NCBI GenBank assembly: GCA_000473305.1
Contig: CP006772.1
Coordinates: 124,001-188,000, forward strand
Reading direction: 5' to 3'
Origin: Bacteroidales bacterium CF
GTDB taxonomy: Bacteria > Bacteroidota > Bacteroidia > Bacteroidales > UBA932
Length of the DNA stretch: 64,000 nucleotides
The position numbers were made by a program, and so were the translations under genes. Each line of letters opens with the position of its first letter. Within the stretch, counting starts at the first letter, position 1. This document shows, one piece after another, positions 15,400 to 23,067 of this stretch. Below the pieces are notes generated by a model. That model did no database searches and was not told the origin of the DNA. It was given only the letters and a program-made list of their open reading frames with translations.

Positions 15400-17165
15400 T
15401 TCTGTAACGGCTGCTTGCTGTTTAATAATTGATTATAAATTATGGTCATTGGATCATTCGGATAACTAAGTGAGAAGGTTGTGACTGCTTCCCGGAGTCT
15501 CTGCCATTCTTCAAGTTTCAGGTAAATCTGCAGCAGGTCAACTCTTGCGCTATAATAATCCGGGACATACTCCAGTGCCTTCAGCAAGGCGGTTTCAGCC
15601 TCACTGTACCTCTCTGCGCTTAACAGGAAGTGACCATAGTAATACCAGGCAACATGCTCAAAGTTTCTGCAATCAATAGCCTTTTTGTAATAAATCTCTG
15701 CCTCTTTTGGATCTCCGGCAGCTCCTTTAAGTATGCCAAGGTTAATGTAAATATAGGAGTAGGTAGGGTTAAATGACGCGGCTCTAAGCAACGCTGTCTC
15801 TGCTTTTTCAAATTCTGCAACTTGCATCAGAGCAACCCCGTAGTTCATCCACCCCCGGCCATTTTCCGGACTTTTTTCCGTTACATCAGACCAAAGAGTC
15901 AAATCGTTGTGCCAGACTTTATTTCGCTGGTACACGCCAAATGCATTGCCCCCGAGGAAGAGGAGAATTATTACAGCTAAAGTTTTTTTCCCGTTGTTAC
16001 TTGTATAGGCATTTGGGAAAAATTTATCTATAAAAAATTTTATCCCAAATATCACTGCTATGCCAAGACCAAGATATGGTATATAACACCGGTGGTCGTT
16101 CAGCACTTCTGCATAAGGCATAATTGAAGAAGTTGGCAGCAGGGAGATGAGAAACCAGAGCAATCCGAATGAAATAACCCGGGTTTTCTTGTTCTTGGAT
16201 GTTTTTAAAGCAAGAAAAATGACTCCCGCCAATAATATTATACCGGTGATTGCCCTGTTGTCTGTTATGGATGTAAATACTTTCCAGTCAGTATCTGCCG
16301 AGAGGTTATATGGAATCAGATATGTGACAAGATAGTGGCAAATCACAAATGGTTGTGTAATCAGATAGTTATAGCTGCTTGTGTTGTCTCCGCCTGTTGT
16401 CCAGGTGTCAGGTATCATAATCTTATAGAATATGTAATATCCGACTGTAAGGAAAATTGAAGGCAATGTCTTAATCAGAGATCTCTTGAGTTTTTTAAAC
16501 TCTTCACTCTTGTAAAAGCGAAGCAGATCCATATTCTCCTCAAAGATTAAAAGATAGAGCAGGAGTAGCGGGGCAAACACAAAGGTCATCTCTTTTGCAA
16601 AGAAGCCTATAAGTGGAAAAATAAGGTAAAGGTGATATTTTTTCCATGTGCCCCCTGCTAAATAAGCCAGAAGCCCGGCTAGGACAAACATGGCAGAGTC
16701 AATCTCAGCTCTCTGGAATATGTAGTTTACCGTCTCGGCGTTTGCGCAAAGCAGTCCGAAGGAGGTTGCGACAAGCAGTGCCCAGTACTCTTTTCTTCCC
16801 TGGAACCCGCTTTTCTCAAGTATTATTTTTGTCAGGAAGTAGAGAAGAATGCAGACGAGTATATGGGTTATGAAGATGTGTATGTGGAAAACCCGAGTTC
16901 CTCCATCTCCGGAGAGTTTCAGATTGATGGCATTTTCAATGGTTAGATAAGGCCGGTATGACTGATTGGTCGGTAAAGTACTTATTGTCTTTCCGTCAAC
17001 GATAAACTTATAAATGTCTATATCCCGTATTGCCGGATTATTTACAATTGTGTGATCATCGTCAAAGTGAAAGCTGTTATCGAAATGGTTTGAATACGCA
17101 AGAAGAATTGCCATAAAGGCAGCGAGGGCAAGGAGTATTATGTTGCCGGTTTTCTTTTGTTTCAT
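15396..17165 (-). CDS. TMTC-like membrane protein with C-terminal TPR repeats
   Basis: The 589-aa product has about ten transmembrane helices in residues 10-420, then at least three or four tetratricopeptide repeats (about 440-580, for example AEFEKAETALLRAASFNPTY). The first extracytoplasmic loop has FHFDDDHTIVNNPAI, a DD pair typical of eukaryotic TMTC and bacterial GT-C enzymes that use polyprenyl-phosphate sugars. It also has a DHRCYIPYLG segment. The overlap with the GT2-GtrA gene suggests that this protein uses the donor made by that enzyme. A role in protein O-glycosylation is inference from the family. Confidence 0.8.
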   Translation of the reverse strand: MKQKKTGNIILLALAAFMAILLAYSNHFDNSFHFDDDHTIVNNPAIRDIDIYKFIVDGKTISTLPTNQSYRPYLTIENAINLKLSGDGGTRVFHIHIFITHILVCILLYFLTKIILEKSGFQGRKEYWALLVATSFGLLCANAETVNYIFQRAEIDSAMFVLAGLLAYLAGGTWKKYHLYLIFPLIGFFAKEMTFVFAPLLLLYLLIFEENMDLLRFYKSEEFKKLKRSLIKTLPSIFLTVGYYIFYKIMIPDTWTTGGDNTSSYNYLITQPFVICHYLVTYLIPYNLSADTDWKVFTSITDNRAITGIILLAGVIFLALKTSKNKKTRVISFGLLWFLISLLPTSSIMPYAEVLNDHRCYIPYLGLGIAVIFGIKFFIDKFFPNAYTSNNGKKTLAVIILLFLGGNAFGVYQRNKVWHNDLTLWSDVTEKSPENGRGWMNYGVALMQVAEFEKAETALLRAASFNPTYSYIYINLGILKGAAGDPKEAEIYYKKAIDCRNFEHVAWYYYGHFLLSAERYSEAETALLKALEYVPDYYSARVDLLQIYLKLEEWQRLREAVTTFSLSYPNDPMTIIYNQLLNSKQPLQK

Positions 17166-17255
17166 AAAATCTCTAAAGTTTAACTATACGAAATATAGCA
17201 TTAATATGTTACACAAATTTATTTTATTGCCATTTTTGCAGAAACAACAATCCTT

Positions 17256-17996
17256 ATGAAAAACAACTATATTGCTATTATTCTTTTCATTTCCCTACAA
17301 ATATCATGTCTGAGTGCTTTTGCTCAGTTCAAAGATACTGATACAAGTGCAATATGGCAAATTGCTTATAATGAAACTTTCAGGGACAATCTTAACTATA
17401 ATAAAAGATATTCTGACCAAATTGCGGTAATAAAAGAGAATGGAAAAAGCGATTCGGTTTCATCCAAAGAGATTGATGTGCTTTTTGTCGGAAGCTCATC
17501 ATTCCGGGGGTGGAGAACTGTTTACCAGGATATGGCTCCGCTGAATGTCGTGAATAATGGTTTCGGAGGTGCAACCATAAGGGATATTCTCTATCATTAT
17601 GATATAGTGGTGAAGCCCTTTAAATTCAAAAAGGTGGTATTGTATGTGGAAAACGATGTCTCTCCAAGTCAGACAATAAAACAGTACGTTATTTTTGACC
17701 TATTCCGAACCTTTGCATCCAAAATTGCCGCAGACTATCCTGATGCCACTCTTTACATAGTCTCTCTCAAGCCCTCTGTAAAGAGAGCGGACATGCTCGA
17801 GAGGCAGACAGCCCTTAATGGTATGCTGAAGGACTATGCTGACAATATGCCTAAGATTGAATACATTGATGTCGCTTCAAAAATGATGACTCCGCAAGGT
17901 GTCGACCCGACTCTTTTTATCGGTGACAAGCTTCATATGAATGCAAAAGGTTACCAGCTCTGGACAGAAATAATAAAACCATATCTTATTAAATAG
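17256..17996 (+). CDS. Secreted SGNH/GDSL-type hydrolase
   Basis: The 246-aa product has a signal peptide (cleavage likely after SAFA). Block I is VLFVGSSSFRG, with GSSS where GDSx is usual; the block III region reads YVENDVS; block V is DKLHMNAKGY with the catalytic Asp and His. Such enzymes are esterases or deacetylases of glycans. The gene stands alone, divergent from the TMTC-like gene. Substrate is unknown. Confidence 0.78.
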   Translation: MKNNYIAIILFISLQISCLSAFAQFKDTDTSAIWQIAYNETFRDNLNYNKRYSDQIAVIKENGKSDSVSSKEIDVLFVGSSSFRGWRTVYQDMAPLNVVNNGFGGATIRDILYHYDIVVKPFKFKKVVLYVENDVSPSQTIKQYVIFDLFRTFASKIAADYPDATLYIVSLKPSVKRADMLERQTALNGMLKDYADNMPKIEYIDVASKMMTPQGVDPTLFIGDKLHMNAKGYQLWTEIIKPYLIK

Positions 17997-18047
17997 TATT
18001 TGCTTATTGTTTATATTTACACCGGTAAATCACAAAATTCTGAAGCT

Positions 18048-18230
18048 ATGAAAGAGGATATCCAAAAATCCGCACCTTGCGGAGCAATCTACGGGCTTGG
18101 CCTGATAGGCGCAGCTATTTACTTTATCGCTCAAGCAACATCGTTTTGGGCAGGAGTCCTTGGTTTCCTTAAAGCAATAATCTGGCCGGCCATTATGGTG
18201 TACGAGCTGTTCAAACACATGGCTGTCTGA
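18048..18230 (+). CDS. Small membrane protein, 60 aa
   Basis: A 60-residue protein starting MKEDIQKSAPCGAIYG, with two hydrophobic stretches (about 14-28 and 32-52). The ATG at 18048 was chosen over an upstream in-frame leader. The composition (GAIYGLGLIGAAIYFI, FWAGVLGFLKAIIWPAIMVYELFK) is like small uncharacterised membrane proteins often seen in Bacteroidota and other bacteria. No function can be given. Confidence 0.6.
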   Translation: MKEDIQKSAPCGAIYGLGLIGAAIYFIAQATSFWAGVLGFLKAIIWPAIMVYELFKHMAV

Positions 18231-18233
18231 TAA

Positions 18234-18722
18234 TCAGATTCCAAGAATGTGTTTTATCGCGTCAACCGGGGTGAAGGTTCGTCTTGATGTTGATTCGAGA
18301 TCGTGTTTCTCCTCTTCGAAAATACGGCGGAGAAAAATAGGAAATGCTTCTCCGACTTCTATCAGGTGACCGTCATTGTCGTAAAATCGGATTGTCCTCT
18401 GTCCCCATATTTCGGTGTTTATTTCATGCAGAAATCTCACATTGTTGCTTTTCAGCTTTTGAAATACTTTGTCAAACTCCTCGGTTTCGAAGCATAATTC
18501 GAAGCGGCCCGGAAGGGTTGAATCGGAGATTTTGTCCATGCCCAGAGTGCGTGGAATTATGTTCTGATCCATGATTTGCCATAAGGCGAAGCCCTCCTTG
18601 AATGTGAAATTCATGTCGCCGTTGTTCATCACTACTGTCATTCCAAGAATGTCAACATAGAAATCGCGTGCCTTAAGTGCGTCCTTAACAAAAAGCACGG
18701 GGGTGCAATTTTTTAAATCCAT
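18234..18722 (-). CDS. VOC (glyoxalase-like) family protein
   Basis: The 162-aa product has the vicinal oxygen chelate pattern: TPVLFVKDALKARDFYVDILGM at the N terminus, and FELCFETEEFDKVFQKLKSNNVRFLHE plus RTIRFYDNDGHLIEVGE in the second half, where the Glu would bind metal. The family includes glyoxalases, dioxygenases and resistance proteins; the substrate cannot be inferred. A perfect -7 box, TATATTTG, lies on the minus strand at 18745-18752, but no -33 box is seen where a repeat begins at about 18770. Confidence 0.82.
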   Translation of the reverse strand: MDLKNCTPVLFVKDALKARDFYVDILGMTVVMNNGDMNFTFKEGFALWQIMDQNIIPRTLGMDKISDSTLPGRFELCFETEEFDKVFQKLKSNNVRFLHEINTEIWGQRTIRFYDNDGHLIEVGEAFPIFLRRIFEEEKHDLESTSRRTFTPVDAIKHILGI

Positions 18723-18769
18723 TTATCTTGATTGTTTTGTTGTACAAATATAATAATATGATTAAGTTG

Positions 18770-19010
18770 CATTGAAGACATAAGTTTTAAAGACACTGGT
18801 TTTTCTTAATTGGTTCCCGATAGCCGCTTTTATACTGTAGAAAAATACTGTCTCAGGGCTGTCCATCCTCACTCATTTCATTCGCTCCGGCTGAAATGCC
18901 CTGATCCGGTATTTCCACATTAACTTGTTAGCGGCTGTTGAGTAACTATTATTCCTGTTTGTTCTCGCCTTTTTCGACTTTATGTCTGCAACTGCTCCTG
19001 ACTCCTATCT
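18770..19010. repeat. Structured dispersed repeat R1, copy 1
   Basis: A non-coding element that starts with TTTAAAGACACTGGTTTTTC and is shared with copies at about 19805 and (inverted) 62281. It folds back: AGCCGC (18822-18827) pairs with GCGGCT (18931-18936), AAATACTG (18843-18850) with CGGTATTT (18907-18914), and TCAGGGC (18853-18859) with GCCCTGA (18898-18904). The conserved segments TCCATCCTCA and CTCCGGCTGAAA lie in the loop. It fills the whole gap between the VOC gene and the next minus-strand gene. Confidence 0.78.
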
Positions 19011-19741
19011 TAGTCTGTATTTTTAGTGGCACTCATTTTAGCAATCATAAGATTGTTGCGATTGGAAAGGAGAGCCTTCTTGTATTCGTTTTTTACTACC
19101 TCAAGCCATTTCTTGCCTTCAAGGTCTGCCGCACCAAACGTGTTGATGTACTCTTCACGGGTTGTGCTGATTATTCTGGCATATTTACCAACTCTTACGA
19201 TTGTGCTGTCACTTATTTCAGAAAGCTCGCGGATATTGACGTCGGGAAGGTATACTGTAACCCCGTCCTTGAAGAGATAACACTTTTGCCCGGTTCCGTA
19301 CATATCCTCATAGACCATTCCTAAAACCGGGAATTGCCCTCCTGAGGCAAAACGTATATCTTTTATGAGTCTGTCGCTATCAGACTTGTTGAGCTTGCCG
19401 GTAACAATTACACAAGTGGAGATGATCCAAGATGCGATTTTCTTTGAATCGGCATCAGCAAGGTAAACCTTGGCAATGATATCGGTGCCTTGTACCTTGT
19501 AATGATACAAAGAGACCTCAATTCCTTCCCACCCTTTGAGTGTATCTGTCTTGCCGATCAACTCCTGCTCCATATATCTGGTCGGGATAATCTGTTTTTC
19601 CACACGGCCGGCAATTACCTCCAGACTGTCTGTCATAAATTTGGAAATCAGGGTTTCTGTGTCTGCTTTCTCTGCTAATTTTTGAGCTTGTATATTTCCA
19701 AAACTAAAAACGGCAAAAATGATTAAAATGACTCTTTTCAT
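19010..19741 (-). CDS. Secreted protein of unknown function
   Basis: The 243-aa product starts with a Sec signal peptide (cleavage after IQAQ or nearby). The mature part is a mixed alpha/beta sequence with no motif I recognise; WIISTCVIVTGKLNKSDSDR and GQKCYLFKDGVTVYLPD stand out. It is flanked on both sides by R1 repeats. Its last codons (SATKNTD) share the 14-mer ATTTTTAGTGGCAC (19019-19032) with the start of repeat R2 copy B, so the C terminus may be repeat-derived. Confidence 0.7.
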   Translation of the reverse strand: MKRVILIIFAVFSFGNIQAQKLAEKADTETLISKFMTDSLEVIAGRVEKQIIPTRYMEQELIGKTDTLKGWEGIEVSLYHYKVQGTDIIAKVYLADADSKKIASWIISTCVIVTGKLNKSDSDRLIKDIRFASGGQFPVLGMVYEDMYGTGQKCYLFKDGVTVYLPDVNIRELSEISDSTIVRVGKYARIISTTREEYINTFGAADLEGKKWLEVVKNEYKKALLSNRNNLMIAKMSATKNTD

Positions 19742-19804
19742 CTGTAATAAATATTTGATAAAGATATCTCTTTATTTAAAATGAAGGGTTTATTATCATA
19801 ATTT

Positions 19805-20100
19805 TAGCATTACAGCTATAAGCTTTAAAGACACTGGTTTTTCTTAACGGCCTCATAAGTCGCATTTTTATACTAGATATATGCCTAATCAGGGAAGTCC
19901 ATCCTCAGTCACGAGCTCCCTCCGGCTGAAAATTTCCCTCATTAGGCATATATCCATTAACTTGTAAGCGACTTATGAGTCAAATTTGCGATTCCTGTTT
20001 ATGGTAAAACACTCATAAAATCGCTAAAAAACCAAGGTCTTTTTCAGCTTTATATCTGTAATCGCTCCTTACTCCTTCCTCTTTCCTCTTCTGGCTGAAA
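19805..20100. repeat. Structured dispersed repeat R1, copy 2
   Basis: This copy shares TTTAAAGACACTGGTTTTTC, GTCCATCCTCA, CTCCGGCTGAAA and CATTAACTTGT with copy 1, but its arms have different sequence and still pair. CTCATAAGTCGC (19852-19863) is the exact complement of GCGACTTATGAG (19968-19979), and 19877-19895 pairs with 19935-19953 at 18 of 19 positions. A third hairpin follows, GCGAT (19988-19992) with ATCGC (20020-20024). A tail CCAAGGTCTTTTTCAGCTTT to about 20060 is repeated in copy 3. Retained pairing with changed sequence points to selection on structure. Confidence 0.8.
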
Positions 20101-20110
20101 ATTGCCCGGC

Positions 20111-20247
20111 ACTTTGGCGCAGTTTGAGGTATGTACCTATATAGCAACTGTTTACAAATCGCATCTTTTGAACATCTTTTTAAAATCCAAAAAATGCGTT
20201 TCTAGAACGCCTTAAAATCAAGCCGATACCTCAAACTACGCCAAAGT
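20111..20247. repeat. Foldback element R3
   Basis: Arms at 20111-20132 and 20226-20247 pair at 21 of 22 positions (core ACTTTGGCG and AGTTTGAGGTAT), with 93 nt between. Nested hairpins occur inside, such as GCGTTTCTAGAACGC at 20196-20210 and GCAT/ATGC. No coding potential was seen. It directly follows R1 copy 2. The design, long perfect arms with smaller stems inside, is like R1 and R2. Confidence 0.75.
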
Positions 20248-20259
20248 CCACTTTTCACT

Positions 20260-20589
20260 CATCACTTTCAACTTTCTCACTTCACACTTTATCTATCAAC
20301 TGCCACATTGTCAAAAATATGTCCGAAAACAACAAGTAGTGTAAATAGGAAAGACGCTAAATAAAGGGTTGTAAGATGTTTTTTATAAAAAGTGTAATTA
20401 TATCGTTGCAATATTATGAATTACAAGCAGACAAAAGACTGATTAATAAAGAAATATATTTTTAAATATAAATTTATAAATTCACTCCCGGAATCAATTA
20501 TAATATAATGACTTGCACATGTGATTCTGTATTATAATTCAAAGACGTTCATATATCGGGTCTATTTATCTGTTAAAAAAACCCATAAC
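20260..20589. other. AT-rich intergenic stretch before the MG2/plug gene
   Basis: No gene or repeat is recognised here. The sequence is strongly AT-rich, especially 20440-20520. It presumably holds the promoter of the downstream gene, but no TTTG/TAnnTTTG pair with good spacing stands out. Confidence 0.5.
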
Positions 20590-22983
20590 ATGAAAAAAAT
20601 ATTTACTCTTTTAGCGTTACTTACTCTATTATCATCAGGGGTATATGCTCAGAACACAGATTCTTTGAAGGTTCGATATGACTATTTCTCTCAGTACCTT
20701 TCCCCGGAGAAATTGTACCTCCATATAGACAGAAACATTTTTACCCCGGGAGAGACGATATGGTTTAAGGGGTATCTGGAAAACAAATCCTACCAATCGG
20801 TGATGCCGACCAGCAATTATGTCTATGTCGAGCTTCTTAGGGATACCATTGTTTCAAGGGTTTTGTTAAAGAAATCGGCTGAGGGTTTTGCAGGACAAAT
20901 GGTTTTGCCGGATGACATTGCCCCGGGTGAGTATATCCTTCGAGCATACACGAATTGGAACAAGAATTTGCCTGCCGAATACATGTTTTATTCCAAAATC
21001 CAAGTCGTAGATTCCGAAGGGATTTCAGTAAAAGATGCAACCAAGAAAATTCCAGATCTAAAAATTGACTTTTACCCGGAGAGCGGGCGATATTTTGCCG
21101 GAACTATGACCACCATGGCTTTCAAGACCAATTACAAAAGCCTTAATGGTTGTATAAGAAACAGTAAGGGAGACAGGGTTGCCGATTTTTGTACGGAGCA
21201 TGATGGCATGGGAAGATTTATGTTTTTACCGGAAGAGGGTGAACGATACTATGCTGAAATATCATCCGATGCAAAAAATGATAGTAAGTATGCACTTCCC
21301 GAACCATCCGGAGAGGGGGGCATGATCAACATAAGGTACAAGGATGAGGAGATAATAATTCACTCTTTCTTATTGAAAGAAACAGCATCGTTAATCCTCC
21401 ACAACGGATCGGAAATCTACTATTGCGCACCTGTTGGCACAGGGTCCAATGTTGTGAGAGTTGCGGAAAAGGGCCTTGCAAAAGGTATCAACCACGCACT
21501 ACTCATGTCGCCGGAAGGAAAGATATTGGCAGAGAGGCTTTTCTTCATTCATGAGAATGACAATGTTGCGATTGACCTTAAGTTTGACAAGGATCAATAC
21601 AAAACAAGAGAGAGGGTTGTTGTAAATGCAACACTGAAAGACTCTGCAGGGCAACCCGTTGCGGGGGAGTTCTCTGTATCTGTTTTAGATGGTAATTTCA
21701 GCGATTTTTTACAGGAAGAGGGTATTGATTCATATATGTTAATTTCCAGCGAGCTGAAAGGCAAAGTGAATAATCCGGGTTTCTATTTTAACAGGCGGAT
21801 TCCGCTGAAAGAGAGAAAGAGTGGTGTAGATCTTCTTATGATGGTTCAGGGATGGAGATATTATGACATGGAGGATTTATATAGTCAACAACCCCAGGTT
21901 AAGTACGGGAAGGAGTTCAATCAATCTGTCTCGGGGTATGTAAACTCTTCCGGTAAAAGGAAATCGGAGAGTCTTTCATTGACATTATTCTCTCCGGATA
22001 TCGGGTATTATTATAAAGGAAGCTTTCCCGGCACCAATTTTTATATCGACAGCCTTGACTTTCAGGATGGGACCAGGTTTTTTATTCAGCCTGAGGGTAA
22101 ATCCCGGAGAAAAGAGTTTATTGTAAACACAGATAATGACCATACTGCTCCGCTGATTGAATATGGCAAGTTGTACCAAAAGACTATGGTTAGCCCGGAT
22201 CAGAATAGTGCAAAAAATGAGATACCCGTCATTTACAATGACTACATAAGAATCCGTAAATTAAATGAGGTTGTATTGACAGAAAGTGCATACTATAAGC
22301 CTAAGCATAACCCTTCACCATACGGCCAGCCTCTGGAGAGGCGTAGCGTCAAAGAGCGAAATGATCTTAAAAAATATGACTACAAAGATGCCATGGATTA
22401 TATTGTAGAAAATAATCCCGGGTTTTTTATATGTGGAACCGAGAATGCTTTTGAAAGAATAATATATAGCCGAAGGAGTGTGTCCGTAGTTCATAAGGCC
22501 AAGACTACAACAATTAACAATAGTGAGCCGATACTATATATAGATGGTTTAAAGATGGAGCATACTTCTGAGTTGAAAGGCCTTTCTGTGCGGGATATTG
22601 AGACTTTGGCTGTCCTTAGAGGGGTTGATGGCGCACTATACGGATCTGTCTGGGGTGTAATTATGATAACAACACGCAGGGGAGATACAGAGAAACAGGT
22701 TGAGAAGTCAAACGGCATAAAAATAAGCCCGTTGGGATGGCAAAAGCCAACCAGATTCTACTCTCCCGTTTATGACACCGAAGAGTTGTATAATAATCCC
22801 AAACCAGATTACAGGACAACCCTTTATTGGAATCCATCGATTAAAACCGACAAGAACGGCGTTGCCACATTTGAATTCTACACCTCTGACTACGACAATC
22901 CGTTTGTCATAAGAATCGAGGGCATTTTTAGTGGCACAGATTTTTCTAATTGCAATACTGTTAGGGTGTTGAAAAATCAGTGA
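20590..22983 (+). CDS. MG2-type / TonB-plug domain secreted protein
   Basis: The 797-aa product has a signal peptide (cleavage after VYAQ). Residues about 35-140 resemble the MG2 macroglobulin-like domain (EKLYLHIDRNIFTPGETIWFKGYL). Near residues 650-710 is a TonB-receptor plug-like stretch (ILYIDGLKM, IETLAVLRGVDGALYG, GVIMITTRRG), but no beta-barrel follows, so it is not a classical receptor. Such barrel-less proteins occur in Bacteroidota and their role is unknown. The ATG at 20590 gives the signal peptide. The last residues, from about FSGTDFSN, are encoded by the left arm of repeat R2 copy B, so the native C terminus has probably been replaced. Confidence 0.78.
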   Translation: MKKIFTLLALLTLLSSGVYAQNTDSLKVRYDYFSQYLSPEKLYLHIDRNIFTPGETIWFKGYLENKSYQSVMPTSNYVYVELLRDTIVSRVLLKKSAEGFAGQMVLPDDIAPGEYILRAYTNWNKNLPAEYMFYSKIQVVDSEGISVKDATKKIPDLKIDFYPESGRYFAGTMTTMAFKTNYKSLNGCIRNSKGDRVADFCTEHDGMGRFMFLPEEGERYYAEISSDAKNDSKYALPEPSGEGGMINIRYKDEEIIIHSFLLKETASLILHNGSEIYYCAPVGTGSNVVRVAEKGLAKGINHALLMSPEGKILAERLFFIHENDNVAIDLKFDKDQYKTRERVVVNATLKDSAGQPVAGEFSVSVLDGNFSDFLQEEGIDSYMLISSELKGKVNNPGFYFNRRIPLKERKSGVDLLMMVQGWRYYDMEDLYSQQPQVKYGKEFNQSVSGYVNSSGKRKSESLSLTLFSPDIGYYYKGSFPGTNFYIDSLDFQDGTRFFIQPEGKSRRKEFIVNTDNDHTAPLIEYGKLYQKTMVSPDQNSAKNEIPVIYNDYIRIRKLNEVVLTESAYYKPKHNPSPYGQPLERRSVKERNDLKKYDYKDAMDYIVENNPGFFICGTENAFERIIYSRRSVSVVHKAKTTTINNSEPILYIDGLKMEHTSELKGLSVRDIETLAVLRGVDGALYGSVWGVIMITTRRGDTEKQVEKSNGIKISPLGWQKPTRFYSPVYDTEELYNNPKPDYRTTLYWNPSIKTDKNGVATFEFYTSDYDNPFVIRIEGIFSGTDFSNCNTVRVLKNQ

Positions 22984-23063
22984 ATGTCAGAGTGGTTTCC
23001 GGACAGATAATCAACACACCGTAAGCGGCAGGTCTACAGTTGTTTAGAAAAATCTGTGCCACT
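22930..23063. repeat. Foldback repeat R2, copy B, overlapping a gene 3' end
   Basis: Perfect 20-nt inverted arms AGTGGCACAGATTTTTCTAA (22930-22949) and its complement (23044-23063) enclose 94 nt. The arms share the core of copy A at 12655; the interior is different but again holds an inner pair, GGTGTTGA with TCAACACACC. The left arm lies inside the MG2/plug gene and supplies its stop region. On the plus strand the right arm is followed by TGTTTTTAC, so the element could act as a terminator. Confidence 0.8.
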
Positions 23064-23067
23064 GTTT

